NCBI RefSeq assembly: GCF_000974445.1
Contig: NZ_BBOJ01000005.1
Coordinates: 348,937-412,936 of the forward strand
Direction of reading: 5' to 3'
DNA from: Lentzea aerocolonigenes
GTDB lineage: Bacteria > Actinomycetota > Actinomycetes > Mycobacteriales > Pseudonocardiaceae
DNA length: 64,000 bases
Position 1 is the stretch's first letter; every line of letters starts with the position of its first letter. The position numbers were made by a program, and so were the translations under genes. Under the pieces are notes generated by a model. That model was not told where the DNA came from, did not search any database, and saw only the letters and a program-made list of their open reading frames with translations. Of the stretch, positions 50,617 through 61,802 are shown one piece after another.

Positions 50617-51914
50617 AAGCCGTGAAACCGATTCGGGTCGCCTTGCTGGGTTGCGGCACGGTGGGCACGGAGGTGGTTCGGCTGCTGACGGACCAGGCCG
50701 AGGACCTCACCCAGCGCATCGGCGCGCCGGTTGAGCTCGCGGGCATCGCCGTGCGCAGGCCGAACAAACACCGCGAAGTACCTGAGCACCTGCTCACCAC
50801 GGACGCCGCCGGGCTCGTCTCGTCGGACGACGTGGACGTGGTCGTCGAGGTCATCGGCGGCATCGACCCGACGCGCGGGCTGCTGCTGGACGCGTTGAAG
50901 GCGGGCAAGTCCGTCGTCACCGCGAACAAGGCGCTGCTCGCCGAGCACGGTTCCGACCTGTTCGAGGCGGCCGACGCGTCCGGCGCGGACCTCTACTTCG
51001 AGGCCGCCGTCGCCGGCGCGATCCCGTTGCTGCGCCCGTTGCGGGAATCCCTTGCGGGAGACCGGATCACGCGCGTCATGGGCATCGTCAACGGCACCAC
51101 GAACTTCATCCTGTCCGCGATGGACGCCACGGGTGCGGGCTACGCGGAGACGCTCGAGGAGGCCTCGCGCCTCGGGTACGCCGAGGCCGACCCGACCGCG
51201 GACGTCGACGGGTTCGACGCCTCGTCGAAGGCCGCGATCCTCGCGTCGCTCGCGTTCCACACCCGTGTGACGGCTGCCGACGTGTACCGCGAGGGCATCC
51301 GTTCGGTGTCCGCGGCGGACATCGCGGCGGCCAAGGGCCTCGGCCGCACGGTGAAGCTGCTCGCGATCTGCGAACGCGTGGTCTCGCCGTCCGGCCAGGA
51401 GTCAGTCGCCGTTCGAGTGCACCCGGCCATGATCCCCAGGGCGCACCCGCTGGCTTCGGTCAACGGCGCGTTCAACGCGGTGTTCGTCGAGGCCGACGCG
51501 GCGGGGGAGATGATGTTCTACGGGCAGGGTGCCGGTGGCGCCCCGACGGCGAGCGCGGTGCTCGGCGACCTGGTCGCCGTGGCGCGCAACAAGGTCGCGA
51601 GCGGGCGTGGTCCGCGCGAGTCGGCCTACGCCGCGCTTCCCGTGCAGCCCATGGGGAACACGCCCACGCGCTACCACATCAGCCTCGACGTCGCGGACAA
51701 GGCCGGTGTCCTCTCGCAGGTCGCCGCCGTGTTCGCCGAGCACGACGTGAGCATCGCCGCGGTGCGCCAGGAAGGCCGCGTCGAGGACGCCAGCCTGGTG
51801 ATCGTCACGCACGCGGCGACCGACGCCGCGCTGCGGTCCACTGTGGACAAGATCGGCGGCCTCCCGGTGGTGCGGGAGGTCGTGAGCGTGATGAGGGTGG
51901 AGGGCGAGGAATGA
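50613..51914 (+). CDS. hom: Homoserine dehydrogenase with ACT domain
   Basis: 433 residues from ATG 50613. NAD(P)-binding [15 protein letters not shown] near residues 9-23, catalytic domain with [30 protein letters not shown], then [19 protein letters not shown], and C-terminal ACT domain (about 350-433, [20 protein letters not shown]) that normally gives threonine feedback inhibition. Reduces aspartate semialdehyde to homoserine. The stop overlaps the thrC ATG by 4 bases. Confidence 0.95.
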   Translation: MKAVKPIRVALLGCGTVGTEVVRLLTDQAEDLTQRIGAPVELAGIAVRRPNKHREVPEHLLTTDAAGLVSSDDVDVVVEVIGGIDPTRGLLLDALKAGKSVVTANKALLAEHGSDLFEAADASGADLYFEAAVAGAIPLLRPLRESLAGDRITRVMGIVNGTTNFILSAMDATGAGYAETLEEASRLGYAEADPTADVDGFDASSKAAILASLAFHTRVTAADVYREGIRSVSAADIAAAKGLGRTVKLLAICERVVSPSGQESVAVRVHPAMIPRAHPLASVNGAFNAVFVEADAAGEMMFYGQGAGGAPTASAVLGDLVAVARNKVASGRGPRESAYAALPVQPMGNTPTRYHISLDVADKAGVLSQVAAVFAEHDVSIAAVRQEGRVEDASLVIVTHAATDAALRSTVDKIGGLPVVREVVSVMRVEGEE

Positions 51915-52966
51915 GCGGCGCTGCGAGAGCTGGCTGGCCTGGTCTCATCAACGCTTACCGGGACCGGATCGAGATCCCCGAGGGCGCGGAGGTCGTGACG
52001 CTGCACGAGGGCGGCACGCCGCTCGTGCACGCGAAGAGGCTTTCCGAGGTCACCGGTTCGGACGTGTGGGTCAAGGTCGAGGGCGCGAACCCGACGGGTT
52101 CGTTCAAGGACCGCGGCATGACCGTGGCGATGACGTACGCGCTCGCGTCCGGTCTGAAGGCGGTCATCTGCGCCTCCACGGGCAACACGTCGGCCTCAGC
52201 CGCGGCCTACGCGGCCAAGGCCGGCCTGACGGCGGCCGTGCTGGTGCCCAGCGGCAAGATCGCCATGGGCAAGCTCGCCCAGGCCGTCATGCACGGTGCG
52301 AAGATCCTGCAGATCGACGGCAACTTCGACGACTGCCTGGAGCTCGCGTCCAAGACGGCGGCCGAGTACCCCGTGACGCTGGTGAACTCGGTCAACCCCG
52401 TGCGGCTCATCGGTCAGCAGACCGCCGCGTGGGAGGTTGCCGACGTGCTCGGGCAGGCGCCGGACGTGCACTGCCTGCCGGTCGGCAACGCGGGCAACAT
52501 CACCGCGTACTGGAAGGGCTACACGTCGTACGACAAGGGCCTGCCGCGGATGTTCGGCTTCCAGGCCGCGGGCGCGGCGCCGCTGGTCAGCGGCCAGCCG
52601 GTGGCGAACCCGGAGACCATCGCGACCGCGATCCGCATCGGCTCACCGGCGTCTTGGACGGGTGCGATCAACGCCCGCGACGAGTCGGGTGGGCTGATCG
52701 ACGCCGTCACCGACGACCAGATCCTGGCCGCGTACCGGCTGCTGGCGTCGTCGGAGGGCATCTTCGTCGAACCCGCGTCGGCCGCGTCCATCGCCGGTCT
52801 GCTGATGACCTCCGAGGACGGCCGGCTGCCCAAGGGCTCGACGGTCGTGTGCACGGTCACCGGTCACGGTCTGAAGGACCCGGACACCGCGTTGCTCGGC
52901 GTCACCGAGGTCGAGCCGGTCCCGGTCGACCCCGGTGCGGTCGCGCACGCTCTGGAGCTCGCGTGA
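51911..52966 (+). CDS. thrC: Threonine synthase
   Basis: 351 residues from ATG 51911. PLP-dependent: [11 protein letters not shown] with PLP lysine K66, [18 protein letters not shown] phosphate loop region, [17 protein letters not shown], and [18 protein letters not shown] at the C terminus. Short (class II-type) threonine synthase converting O-phosphohomoserine to threonine. Overlaps hom by 4 and thrB by 4 bases. Confidence 0.95.
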   Translation: MSGAARAGWPGLINAYRDRIEIPEGAEVVTLHEGGTPLVHAKRLSEVTGSDVWVKVEGANPTGSFKDRGMTVAMTYALASGLKAVICASTGNTSASAAAYAAKAGLTAAVLVPSGKIAMGKLAQAVMHGAKILQIDGNFDDCLELASKTAAEYPVTLVNSVNPVRLIGQQTAAWEVADVLGQAPDVHCLPVGNAGNITAYWKGYTSYDKGLPRMFGFQAAGAAPLVSGQPVANPETIATAIRIGSPASWTGAINARDESGGLIDAVTDDQILAAYRLLASSEGIFVEPASAASIAGLLMTSEDGRLPKGSTVVCTVTGHGLKDPDTALLGVTEVEPVPVDPGAVAHALELA

Positions 52967-53808
52967 GGTTCCTCGTCTCCGTCCCCGCGTCGACCGCGAA
53001 CCTCGGTTCGGGGTTCGACGCGCTGGGCATGGCCCTCGGTCTGCACGACGAGATCGAGGTCGCCGCTGCCGACGGCCTGTCGATCACGGTGGAAGGCGCC
53101 GGATCAGGTGACGTCCCGCTCGACGAGTCGCATCTCGTCGTGCGGGCCGTCCGCGCCGCCGGCTACTCGGGTGGGCTCGCTCTGAAGTGCCGCAACGTCA
53201 TTCCGCACGCACGCGGACTGGGCTCGTCGGCCGCCGCGATCGTGGCGGGTGTCGCAGCGGGATTCACCCTGACGGGTCGCGAGTTGGACACGGACGCGTT
53301 GCAAATCGCTGCCGAGTTCGAGGGGCACGCGGACAACGCCGCTGCCTCTTTGTACGGCGGCGTTGTCGTTGCGTGGTCAGAGGGAGAGCGCTACCGCGCC
53401 GTGCGTATGGAGCCCGACGCACGGGTGCGACCGGTCGTGCTGATCCCGTCCCAGGAGTCGTCCACCAAGACGACGCGCGGCCTGCTTCCGGCCGAAGTGC
53501 CGCACGCGGACGCCGCGCACGCCGCGGGACGGGCCGCCCTGGCGGTGCACGCGCTGACGTCGGATCCGACGGTTCTCCTTGCCGCTACTGAGGATCGCCT
53601 CCACCAGAACTACCGCGAGCCCGCGTGGCCCGACACCATCCGTGTGATCAACGATCTTCGCAAGCTCGGTGTTCCCGCCTGCGTGTCCGGAGCGGGACCC
53701 ACCGTGATCGCGTTCGGCGACCTGCCGTCCGAGGTCGACGTCCACGGCTTCGACGTGCGGAGACTCGACGTCGACACCGCCGGCGTGCGCGTTCGTCCAT
53801 TGGACTGA
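52963..53808 (+). CDS. thrB: Homoserine kinase
   Basis: 281 residues from GTG 52963, overlapping the thrC stop by 4 bases. GHMP kinase: [23 protein letters not shown] motif [39 protein letters not shown], and C-terminal [14 protein letters not shown]. Phosphorylates homoserine, feeding ThrC. Last gene of the amino-acid operon. Confidence 0.95.
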   Translation: MRFLVSVPASTANLGSGFDALGMALGLHDEIEVAAADGLSITVEGAGSGDVPLDESHLVVRAVRAAGYSGGLALKCRNVIPHARGLGSSAAAIVAGVAAGFTLTGRELDTDALQIAAEFEGHADNAAASLYGGVVVAWSEGERYRAVRMEPDARVRPVVLIPSQESSTKTTRGLLPAEVPHADAAHAAGRAALAVHALTSDPTVLLAATEDRLHQNYREPAWPDTIRVINDLRKLGVPACVSGAGPTVIAFGDLPSEVDVHGFDVRRLDVDTAGVRVRPLD

Positions 53809-54129
53809 CACGCCCGACCCCGGTTGTTGCATGCGGGGGGACCGGCGTCTACCCTCGGGGGCGATCAGTCACCGCGCGCACGGGCGCCGGTGTCGCGCCC
53901 GGACACTCGTTCCGGGTCGCAATCCTTTTGTGTTCCGGCTCTGTGCCGTGCGGGCGGGGCGGACGCAAAAGAGGCACCCGATCGCCGTGTGACCTGAGAA
54001 AAGTCCCGTGCTTGCCGGAAGCGGTGTGTGCTTCCGTCTGCATCGGACTGACCGTCGTTCCCCAGTTGAAGCGGGAAGACGGGTCCGCTGGGCCGCGTAG
54101 GAGGCGGGGCCTGGTCAGGAAGGACATGT
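53809..54129. other. Leader region of rho
   Basis: 321 bp without a gene. A short C-rich/T-rich stretch and a T-rich ttttgtgttccgg segment (53925-53940) occur. It likely holds the rho promoter and a long untranslated leader; I see no defined riboswitch. Autoregulation of rho through its leader is known in other bacteria but is not shown here. Confidence 0.4.
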
Positions 54130-56094
54130 GTGAGCAACACCGATTTGCTGAGCAGCGAAGTCGCAGCTGCTTCTGGTTCTGGAGCCGAGGAGACCGCTCT
54201 GTCCACCCCTTCGAACGGCACGACGCCGCGCCGCCGCGCGGGTCTGTCCGGCATGGTGCTCGCGGAGCTGCGTGAGCTCGCCGGCCAAATGGGCATCACC
54301 GGAACCGCAGGTCTGCGCAAGGGCGACCTGATCGCGGCCATCAAGGAGAAGCAGGGCGCAGGCGCCCCGGCGAAAGCCGAGAAGCCCGCGAAGGCTGCGG
54401 CCAAGGCCGAGGCTCCCGCCGAGAAGCCGGCCGCTGCCAGGGTGGCCGAAAAGGTGGTCGAGAAGATCGTCGAGAAGGCCGCCGAAAAGCCTGTTCAGCA
54501 GCAGCTCGAGGTGACGGAGAAGCCTGCCGCCGCCGAGTCCGGGTCCTCTGCGGAGGACGGTGGGCGCCGGGGCAACCGCCGCCGCCGTTCCGGCCGTGGC
54601 GGTGGCAACGCCGAGGCGGGTGACGGCCAGCAGCAGGAGCAGCGCGCCGAGCGTTCCGACCGCGGCGAGCGGCAGGACCGCGGCGACCGCGCCGAGCGCC
54701 AGGACCGCGGAGAGCGTTCCGAGCGCCAGGACCGCGGCGACCGCAACGAGCGTGGCGACCGTGGTGAGCGGGGCGGCCGTGACCGCAACCGCGACCGTGG
54801 TGACCGCGGCGACCGCAACGACCGCCAGGGTGGCGGCCCGCAGGGCGACGACGACGGCGATGGCCGTCGTGGCCGCTTCCGCGACCGTCGCCGCCGCGGT
54901 GGTCGTGGCGAGGGCGGCGAGCGTGGCGACCGCGAGACCGAGGTGCGCGAGGACGACGTCCTGCTCCCGGTCGCGGGCATCCTGGACGTGCTGGAGAACT
55001 ACGCGTTCGTCCGCACGTCGGGCTACCTGGCGGGCTCCAACGACGTCTACGTGTCGCTGTCGCTGGTCCGCAAGTACGGCCTGCGCCGCGGCGACGCCAT
55101 CACCGGCGCCGTCCGCCAGCCGCGCGAGGGTGAGCAGCAGCGTCAGAAGTTCAACCCGCTGGTCCGCGTCGACAAGATCAACGGCCTGGACCCGGAAGAG
55201 GCGCGCAACCGCCCGGACTTCACCAAGCTGACGCCGCTCTACCCGAACGAGCGCCTGCGCCTGGAGACCGAGCCGCACATCCTCACCACCCGCGTCATCG
55301 ACCTGGTGATGCCGATCGGCAAGGGCCAGCGCGCCCTGATCGTGTCGCCGCCGAAGGCCGGCAAGACCTCGGTTCTGCAGTCGATCGCCAACGCGATCAC
55401 GAAGAACAACCCCGAGTGCCACCTGATGGTCGTGCTCGTGGACGAGCGTCCCGAAGAGGTCACCGACATGCAGCGTTCGGTGAAGGGCGAGGTCATCGCC
55501 TCGACCTTCGACCGCCCGCCGTCGGACCACACGACCATCTCCGAGCTCGCGATCGAGCGGGCGAAGCGCCTGGTCGAGATGGGCCACGACGTGGTCGTGC
55601 TGCTGGACTCGATCACGCGTCTGGGCCGTGCGTACAACCTGGCCGCTCCGGCGTCCGGTCGCATCCTGTCCGGTGGTGTCGACTCCACCGCGCTGTACCC
55701 GCCGAAGCGGTTCCTCGGCGCTGCTCGGAACATCGAGGGTGGCGGGTCGTTGACCGTCATCGCCACCGCGCTGGTGGAGACCGGTTCCGCCGGTGACTCG
55801 GTGATCTTCGAGGAGTTCAAGGGCACGGGTAACGCCGAGCTGAAGCTCGACCGGAAGATCGCGGACAAGCGGACGTTCCCGGCTGTGGACGTGGACTCTT
55901 CCGGTACTCGTAAGGAAGAGCTGCTGCTGTCGCCGGATGAGATGGCGGTCACGCACAAGCTGCGTCGGGTGCTGCATGCGCTGGACGGGCAGCAGGCGAT
56001 CGACCTGCTGCTGGACCGGCTGCGGAAGTCTCGTACCAACATCGAGTTCTTGATGCAGGTCGCGAAGACGACGCCGGGCGCCGAGCAGGACTGA
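54130..56094 (+). CDS. rho: Transcription termination factor Rho
   Basis: 654 residues from GTG 54130 (gaagga upstream; an ATG 4 bases earlier is out of frame). N-terminal Rho helical domain (LAELRELAGQMGITGTAGLR), then a roughly 190-residue Lys/Ala- and Arg/Asp/Gly-rich insert with DRGER/RQDRGDR repeats (about 75-275), the RNA-binding cold-shock domain (DVLENYAFVRTSGYL), and the ATPase domain with Walker A PPKAGKTS near 406-413 and Walker B VVVLLDSITRLGRAY. Hexameric RNA helicase that ends transcription. The insert resembles RNA-binding disordered regions of actinobacterial Rho. Confidence 0.95.
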   Translation: MSNTDLLSSEVAAASGSGAEETALSTPSNGTTPRRRAGLSGMVLAELRELAGQMGITGTAGLRKGDLIAAIKEKQGAGAPAKAEKPAKAAAKAEAPAEKPAAARVAEKVVEKIVEKAAEKPVQQQLEVTEKPAAAESGSSAEDGGRRGNRRRRSGRGGGNAEAGDGQQQEQRAERSDRGERQDRGDRAERQDRGERSERQDRGDRNERGDRGERGGRDRNRDRGDRGDRNDRQGGGPQGDDDGDGRRGRFRDRRRRGGRGEGGERGDRETEVREDDVLLPVAGILDVLENYAFVRTSGYLAGSNDVYVSLSLVRKYGLRRGDAITGAVRQPREGEQQRQKFNPLVRVDKINGLDPEEARNRPDFTKLTPLYPNERLRLETEPHILTTRVIDLVMPIGKGQRALIVSPPKAGKTSVLQSIANAITKNNPECHLMVVLVDERPEEVTDMQRSVKGEVIASTFDRPPSDHTTISELAIERAKRLVEMGHDVVVLLDSITRLGRAYNLAAPASGRILSGGVDSTALYPPKRFLGAARNIEGGGSLTVIATALVETGSAGDSVIFEEFKGTGNAELKLDRKIADKRTFPAVDVDSSGTRKEELLLSPDEMAVTHKLRRVLHALDGQQAIDLLLDRLRKSRTNIEFLMQVAKTTPGAEQD

Positions 56095-56117
56095 TCGCCC
56101 GCGTGAGTTTCACGTGA

Positions 56118-56150
56118 AAAGACCCCCGGTGCAGGTCACCGGGGGTCTTT
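56118..56150. terminator. Hairpin terminator after rho
   Basis: Perfect 14-bp stem aaagacccccggtg (56118-56131) / caccgggggtcttt (56137-56150), 5-nt loop, 23 bp past the rho stop, with a T-run in the 3' arm. Works in both directions. Confidence 0.85.
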
Positions 56151-56278
56151 CCACATCTCGTCACCCGAATGCCGAGCCTGTTCGAGTGCACGCGGGGAGC
56201 TTTCGTTCGCTGTGAGCACACGCGGGGTCCCCGCGTGCCGTCCGGGGAAGCGGGAGAGGGCTGGGTGGGGAGCGGGGG

Positions 56279-56641
56279 TCAGCGGCAGTCTGAGGCCGAT
56301 CTGCCCTCTTCGCTCTGCATCAGGCACTGGAACACCAGACCCAGCAGCACCGGCAGTCCCACCACCGCCGTGGCCAGGGCCGGGACCTCCACAGCTCCCA
56401 CCAGCACGCCGAACACCAGGACGGCGGCCAGGTACGGCCAGCGCAGCCAGGTTCGCTGCCACGGGCGCCTCCACCGGACGCCGCCTGAGACGGCCGCGGC
56501 CACTGCTACGCCCGCGCCTGAGACCACCGGTGACAGAGGCACGGTGGTCCAGGAAGCCGTGATCAAGCCTGCTGACCCCATCAGGCCGAACACGGCGGCG
56601 GAGAACAGGAACGGCACGGCCAGCCAGAGGCGCTGGTGCAT
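56279..56641 (-). CDS. Small polytopic membrane protein
   Basis: 120 residues from ATG 56641 (a GTG at 56665 is possible). Four hydrophobic helices: WLAVPFLFSAAVFGLMGSAG, VSGAGVAVAAAVSGG, YLAAVLVFGVLVGAVEV and TAVVGLPVLLGLVFQ. No family recognised; similar small membrane genes sit in this place near rho/rpmE in some actinomycetes. It converges with rho. Confidence 0.5.
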   Translation of the reverse strand: MHQRLWLAVPFLFSAAVFGLMGSAGLITASWTTVPLSPVVSGAGVAVAAAVSGGVRWRRPWQRTWLRWPYLAAVLVFGVLVGAVEVPALATAVVGLPVLLGLVFQCLMQSEEGRSASDCR

Positions 56642-56921
56642 TGGCCGTTCGGCGGCGCAGAACACGGTGCACAGTCTGATGGACCGCCACCAACAACATG
56701 GAGCCGTATGTGGCCGAACGGGCTCACCTTGCGCCGAACGGCGTATCAGGGAGGTTGAGCGGTTGTGACATCAGCCACCCTCAAGGCCGTGCGGGAGCTC
56801 TGGGAACAACCGCGTTTTTGCACGTGTTGAAGGGTCTGGCAAACTAAACGGTCGAGTCCGGCTCCGGTTCACCCGCTCACAAACAGGGACCCGGCGGCCA
56901 TCCTCTGAAAGGGACAAGATC

Positions 56922-57134
56922 TTGAAGACTGGAATCCACCCGGAGTACGTGACCACCGAGGTCACCTGCGGTTGCGGCAACACCTTCACCACCCGGAGCA
57001 CCAAGACCTCCGGCTCCGTGCACGTCGAGGTCTGCTCGAACTGCCACCCGTTCTACACGGGCAAGCAGAAGATCCTGGACACCGGTGGCCGCGTCGCGCG
57101 CTTCGAGGCGCGTTACGGCAAGCGCAACAAGTAG
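56922..57134 (+). CDS. rpmE: Ribosomal protein bL31 (zinc-binding type)
   Basis: 70 residues from TTG 56922 (gaaaggga upstream fixes the start). Conserved [16 protein letters not shown] and [20 protein letters not shown]; the four cysteines (CGC and CSNC) make the zinc ribbon of the C+ form. Part of the large ribosomal subunit. Zinc-starvation (Zur) control is known for the C- paralogue, not seen here. Followed by an 18-bp-stem terminator. Confidence 0.95.
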   Translation: MKTGIHPEYVTTEVTCGCGNTFTTRSTKTSGSVHVEVCSNCHPFYTGKQKILDTGGRVARFEARYGKRNK

Positions 57135-57143
57135 CTGCGTTCA

Positions 57144-57183
57144 CGGCGCCTGACCTCGGCAAGTCTGCCGAGGTCAGGCGCCG
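57144..57183. terminator. Hairpin terminator after rpmE
   Basis: Perfect 18-bp stem cggcgcctgacctcggca (57144-57161) with its complement (57166-57183), 4-nt loop, 10 bp past the rpmE stop. It would partly insulate prfA. Confidence 0.85.
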
Positions 57184-57222
57184 TTGCCGTCTGCACGACC
57201 TTCAACCAGGGAGTCAACGAAC

Positions 57223-58287
57223 GTGTCGCAGTCGCTGGACAGCCTGCTCGCCGAGTACGACGAGCTCGAGAAGAAGCTCGCCGACCCCAGCGTGCACGCT
57301 GACCAGGCAGGCGCACGGAAGCTGGGCAAGCGGTACGCCCAGCTCGGGCCGATCGTGAAGACGGCCCGGGAGATCGAGCAGACCCGCAGCGACCTCGAGG
57401 CCGCCAAGGAGCTGGCCGGCGAGGACTCGGCGTTCGCCGACGAGGCGAAGCAGCTGGAGGAGCAGCTCCCCAAGTTGGAGGAGAAGCTCACCGAGCTCCT
57501 GCTGCCGCGTGACCCGCACGACGGGGACGACGTGCTGCTGGAGATCAAGTCCGGCGAGGGCGGCGAGGAGTCCGCGCTGTTCGCCGGGGACCTGCTGCGC
57601 ATGTACACGCGGTACGCCGAGCGTCAGGGCTGGAAGGTCGAGATGCTCGACGGGACCGACTCCGACCTCGGTGGGTTCAAGGACGTCACGGTCGCCATCA
57701 AGGCCAAGAGCGCGACGCCCGACGGGGTGTGGAGCCGGTTGAAGTGGGAGGGCGGCGTGCACCGGGTGCAGCGCGTGCCCGTCACGGAGTCGCAGGGGCG
57801 CATCCACACGTCTGCCGCCGGCGTGCTCGTCTTCCCCGAGGCCGAGGAGGTCGGGGAGGTCGAGATCGACGAGAAGGACCTGCGCATCGACGTCTACCGG
57901 TCGTCGGGCAAGGGTGGTCAGTCGGTCAACACCACCGACTCCGCGGTGCGCATCACGCACCTGCCGACCGGCATCGTCGTGTCGTGCCAGAACGAGCGCA
58001 GCCAGCTGCAGAACAAGGCCCGCGCCATGCAGGTGTTGCAGAGCCGTCTCGCCGCGCTGGCCGAGGAGCAGAAGGCGCAGGAGCAGTCGGATGCCCGGCG
58101 CACCCAGATCCGCACCGTCGACCGCAGTGAGCGGGTCCGAACCTACAACTTCCCCGAATCGCGAATTTCCGATCACCGGGTTGGGTACAAAGCACATAAC
58201 CTGGACCAGGTGCTCGACGGTGACCTGGACGCGGTGGTGGACGCGCTGGCCGCCGCCGACCGGGCAGAACGGCTCGCAGGCGGGTAA
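57223..58287 (+). CDS. prfA: Peptide chain release factor 1
   Basis: 354 residues from GTG 57223 (cagggag upstream; in-frame earlier start not supported). Codon-recognition domain and GGQ motif in [19 protein letters not shown] at about 229-231, followed by the RF1 C-terminal helices ([15 protein letters not shown]). Hydrolyses peptidyl-tRNA at UAA/UAG. PrmC, encoded 3 kb downstream, methylates its GGQ glutamine, and the grouping is conserved. Confidence 0.95.
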   Translation: MSQSLDSLLAEYDELEKKLADPSVHADQAGARKLGKRYAQLGPIVKTAREIEQTRSDLEAAKELAGEDSAFADEAKQLEEQLPKLEEKLTELLLPRDPHDGDDVLLEIKSGEGGEESALFAGDLLRMYTRYAERQGWKVEMLDGTDSDLGGFKDVTVAIKAKSATPDGVWSRLKWEGGVHRVQRVPVTESQGRIHTSAAGVLVFPEAEEVGEVEIDEKDLRIDVYRSSGKGGQSVNTTDSAVRITHLPTGIVVSCQNERSQLQNKARAMQVLQSRLAALAEEQKAQEQSDARRTQIRTVDRSERVRTYNFPESRISDHRVGYKAHNLDQVLDGDLDAVVDALAAADRAERLAGG

Positions 58288-58309
58288 TCCGACGTGAGAG
58301 GGGCGCGTT

Positions 58310-59518
58310 GTGGCCGAGATCCTGGTGAATCCGCAGTCCGCGCCTCTCGACCAACCGGTCGACGTTGTCGTCGTCGGCCTCGAACCCGGTCAGGCGATCT
58401 CGGTCCAGCTCTCCACGGGCGACCGGGCCTCCCACGCCTTCTTCACCGCTGACGATCGCGGTGTCGTCGACCTGACCAGGCACGCTCCCGTCGAGGGCAG
58501 CTACCACGGCGTTGACCCGATGGGGTTGTTCTGGTCGCTGGAACGCACGGGCGGGAAGTCGGCGCCCATGTGCCTGTCGGTGGAGGGCGTCGGTGACCGC
58601 GTCCTCGAACGGCTGAGCGTGCCCGAGGGCGTCGAGCGGCTGGAGGTCAGGGAGAACGGTCTGGTCGGCACGCTGTTCGCCCCTGAGGACGACGGAGGCG
58701 AGCTGCCGGGCGTGATCGTGCTCGGTGGGTCGGAAGGCGGCATCCACGAGACCGACGCGGCTCTGCTGGCGGCGTACGGGTTCGTCACGTTCGCGCTCGG
58801 CTACTTCGGCGTGAAGGGGCTGCCCGAGCACCTCGTGGACGTCCCGCTCGAGTACATCGGCACCGCGATCGAGTACCTGTCCGAACGGTGCGGCGAGATC
58901 GGCGTGGTCGGCGGCTCGCGCGGTGGTGAGCTGGCGCTGCTCGCCGGAGCGACGTTCCCGCAGGTCAGGGCTGTGGTCAGCGTGGTGGGCAGCGGCGTGG
59001 TGACGCAGGGCATCGGGCCCGGCGCGAACCTGCTGCAGAAGCTCTCGTACGAGGCGGCGTCCTGGACGTGGAAGGGCGAGCCGCTGCCGTACCTGCCCTA
59101 CTACGTGAGCGACGAGCTGCGGGCGAAGATCGTGAACGACGAACCGGTGCCGTTGCGGCTCGCGTTCGACACGAGCGACGGCATCCCCGAGAACACCGAG
59201 ATCCGCGTCGAGAACACCGTCGGGGGTGTGTTGCTCATCTCGTCCGGACACGACGACGGGTGGCCCTGCGTCGAGCTGAGCGAGGTCGCGATGCGGCGGT
59301 TGAAGGACCACGACCACCCGTTCCCGTACGAGCACGTCGTGTATCCCGAGGCAGGACACCTGATAGCGGGCCCGCCGCACCGTCCGGCGACCGACGTGAC
59401 CTATCCGGGGCCCGGTGTCACCTTCTCGGGTGGTGGTGTTCCGCAGACCACAGCGCACGCGCGTGCGGACGCTTGGAAACGGACGGTTGAGTTCTTGCAG
59501 GAGCAGCTCGGGACCTAG
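58310..59518 (+). CDS. Acyl-CoA thioester hydrolase/BAAT-type alpha/beta hydrolase
   Basis: 402 residues from GTG 58310 (cgtgagagggg upstream). N-terminal beta-sandwich domain typical of acyl-CoA thioesterase/BAAT proteins (about 1-105, [18 protein letters not shown]), then an alpha/beta hydrolase domain: [13 protein letters not shown] with nucleophile Ser (about 204), Asp in [12 protein letters not shown] and His in YPEAGHLI. It could hydrolyse acyl-CoA thioesters or act on acylated small molecules. It lies between prfA and lpdA without overlap. Confidence 0.8.
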   Translation: MAEILVNPQSAPLDQPVDVVVVGLEPGQAISVQLSTGDRASHAFFTADDRGVVDLTRHAPVEGSYHGVDPMGLFWSLERTGGKSAPMCLSVEGVGDRVLERLSVPEGVERLEVRENGLVGTLFAPEDDGGELPGVIVLGGSEGGIHETDAALLAAYGFVTFALGYFGVKGLPEHLVDVPLEYIGTAIEYLSERCGEIGVVGGSRGGELALLAGATFPQVRAVVSVVGSGVVTQGIGPGANLLQKLSYEAASWTWKGEPLPYLPYYVSDELRAKIVNDEPVPLRLAFDTSDGIPENTEIRVENTVGGVLLISSGHDDGWPCVELSEVAMRRLKDHDHPFPYEHVVYPEAGHLIAGPPHRPATDVTYPGPGVTFSGGGVPQTTAHARADAWKRTVEFLQEQLGT

Positions 59519-59529
59519 GGTGTGTGCTT

Positions 59530-60915
59530 ATGAGCGCACACTTTGATGTCGTCGTCGTGGGTGCGGGTCCCGGCGGGTACGTCGCCGCGATCCGGGCGGC
59601 TCAGCTCGGGCTGAAGACCGCCATCGTGGAGGAGAAGTACTGGGGCGGTGTCTGCCTGAACGTGGGCTGCATCCCGTCGAAGGCTCTCCTGCGCAACGCC
59701 GAGCTCGCGCACATCTTCACGCACGAGCAGAAGACGTTCGGCATCAAGGTCGACGGCACCGTCAGCTTCGACTACAGCGCCGCGTGGCAGCGCAGCCGCA
59801 AGGTCGCGGACGGCCGCGTCAAGGGCGTGCACTTCCTGATGAAGAAGAACGGCATCACCGAGTACAACGGGTGGGCCAACTTCACCGACGACCACACGCT
59901 GACCGTCGGGGACGAGACGATCACCTTCGGCCACGCGATCCTCGCCGTGGGCGCCACGACCCGGATGCTGCCGAACACGCAGAAGTCCGACCGCGTCGTG
60001 ACCTACGAAGAGCAGATCATGACCGAGGACCTGCCCGAGTCGATCATCATCGCCGGCGCGGGCGCGATCGGCGTCGAGTTCGCCTACGTGATGCACAACT
60101 ACGGCGTGAAGGTCACCATCGTCGAGTTCCTCGACCGGATGGTGCCGCTCGAGGACGCCGAGGTGTCCGCCGAGCTCCTCAAGCGCTACAAGAAGATGGG
60201 CGTCGACGTGCGCGTCGGCACCCGCGTCGAGTCGATCGACGAGTCGGGCCCCAAGGTCCGCGTCACGGTGTCGAAGAACGGCGCCCAGGAGGTCCTGGAG
60301 GCCGACAAGGTCATGCAGGCCATCGGTTTCGTGCCGCGCGTCGAGGGCTACGGCCTCGAGAACACCGGCGTGAAGCTGACCGACCGTGGCGCGATCGACA
60401 TCGACGGCCGCGGCCGCACCTCCGTGCCGCACATCTTCGCCATCGGTGACGTCACCGCGAAGCTGATGCTCGCGCACACCGCCGAGTCCATGGGCATCAT
60501 CGCCGCGGAGACCATCGCGGGCGCCGAGACCATGGAGCTCGACTACGTCATGATCCCGCGGGCCACGTTCTGCCAGCCGCAGATCGCCTCCTTCGGCTAC
60601 ACCGAGGAGCAGGCCCGCGAGAAGGGCTTCGACGTCCAGGTCGCGAAGTTCCCGTTCACCGCGAACGGCAAGGCGCACGGCCTCGCCGACGCCGGTGGCT
60701 TCGTGAAGCTGATCAGCGACGGCAAGCACGGCGAGCTGCTCGGCGGCCACATCATCGGCCCCGAGGCGACCGAGCTGCTGCCCGAGCTCACGCTGGCCCA
60801 GCAGTGGGACCTCACGGTGCACGAGGTCGCGCGCAACGTGCACGCGCACCCGACGCTGTCCGAGGCCGTCAAGGAAGCGGTGCACGGCCTGGCCGGGCAC
60901 ATGATCAACTTCTGA
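59530..60915 (+). CDS. lpdA: Dihydrolipoyl dehydrogenase
   Basis: 461 residues from ATG 59530. FAD-binding [20 protein letters not shown], redox-active disulfide in [13 protein letters not shown] (C42 and C47), NAD-binding [36 protein letters not shown], and the C-terminal catalytic [10 protein letters not shown]3 component of the 2-oxo acid dehydrogenase complexes. Next to prmC in the same direction with 17 bp between. Confidence 0.9.
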   Translation: MSAHFDVVVVGAGPGGYVAAIRAAQLGLKTAIVEEKYWGGVCLNVGCIPSKALLRNAELAHIFTHEQKTFGIKVDGTVSFDYSAAWQRSRKVADGRVKGVHFLMKKNGITEYNGWANFTDDHTLTVGDETITFGHAILAVGATTRMLPNTQKSDRVVTYEEQIMTEDLPESIIIAGAGAIGVEFAYVMHNYGVKVTIVEFLDRMVPLEDAEVSAELLKRYKKMGVDVRVGTRVESIDESGPKVRVTVSKNGAQEVLEADKVMQAIGFVPRVEGYGLENTGVKLTDRGAIDIDGRGRTSVPHIFAIGDVTAKLMLAHTAESMGIIAAETIAGAETMELDYVMIPRATFCQPQIASFGYTEEQAREKGFDVQVAKFPFTANGKAHGLADAGGFVKLISDGKHGELLGGHIIGPEATELLPELTLAQQWDLTVHEVARNVHAHPTLSEAVKEAVHGLAGHMINF

Positions 60916-60932
60916 GATAGCTTCCTCTGACG

Positions 60933-61802
60933 ATGATGAACCGGCAGCCGCTCCGCCTCGCGATCTCCGAGGCGGCCAAGATCCTCGCCGAGGCGGGCGT
61001 GGACAGCCCGCGCGTCGACGCGGAGTACCTGGCCGCGCACGTGCTCGGCGTGGAACGAGGGCGGCTGCCGCTCATCCCGCTGGTCGATCCGCCGGTGATC
61101 GACCAGCTGCACAAGCTCGTGCGCGTCCGGGCCTCGCGGATTCCGTTGCAGCACATCCTGGGCTGGGCGCCGATGGGTGCCATTTCGGTCGAGGTCGGGC
61201 CGGGGGTGTTCGTGCCGCGGCCGGAGACCGAGCTGCTGATGGAGTGGGGCCTGAAGGCGCTGGTCGGCGTTTCCTCGCCGGTCGTCGTGGATCTGTGCAC
61301 GGGGACCGGTGCGCTGGCGTTGTCGATCGCGCACGCCCGCCCGGACGCCGTGGTGCACGCGGTGGAGATCGACCCGCAAGCGCTTGCGTGGACCCGACGC
61401 AACGCGGACGCGCGCGCGGCGGCGGGGGACACGCCGATCCGCCTGCACTCCGGCGATGCCACGGATCCGTCACTGCTGTCCGATCTGGACGGTCTGGTCG
61501 ACCTCGTGGTCTGCAATCCGCCTTACGTGCCAGAGGGAACACCTGTGCAGCCCGAGGTGGGCGTGCACGACCCGCACCACGCGGTGTTCTCCGGCGCGGA
61601 CGGCCTGGACGTGATCCGGCACGTCGTGTCGGCGGCCGCGCGGTGGCTCAAGCCGGGTGGGGCCGTCGGGATCGAGCACGACGACACCCAGGGCGAGTCC
61701 GTGCCGGCGTTGCTGGCCGCACGCCGGGTGCTCACGGACGTCGCCGGCCACACCGACCTGGCGGGGCGACCGCGGTTCGCGACCGCCCGCAAGGTTTTCT
61801 AG
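60933..61802 (+). CDS. prmC: Release factor glutamine methyltransferase
   Basis: 289 residues from ATG 60933. N-terminal helical PrmC domain, SAM-binding VVDLCTGTGALALSIAHARP, NPPY catalytic motif in VVCNPPYVPEG, then VGIEHDDTQG. N5-methylates the Gln of the GGQ motif of release factors. Its end converges with the leftward 61799-62122 gene (4-base overlap). Confidence 0.9.
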   Translation: MMNRQPLRLAISEAAKILAEAGVDSPRVDAEYLAAHVLGVERGRLPLIPLVDPPVIDQLHKLVRVRASRIPLQHILGWAPMGAISVEVGPGVFVPRPETELLMEWGLKALVGVSSPVVVDLCTGTGALALSIAHARPDAVVHAVEIDPQALAWTRRNADARAAAGDTPIRLHSGDATDPSLLSDLDGLVDLVVCNPPYVPEGTPVQPEVGVHDPHHAVFSGADGLDVIRHVVSAAARWLKPGGAVGIEHDDTQGESVPALLAARRVLTDVAGHTDLAGRPRFATARKVF

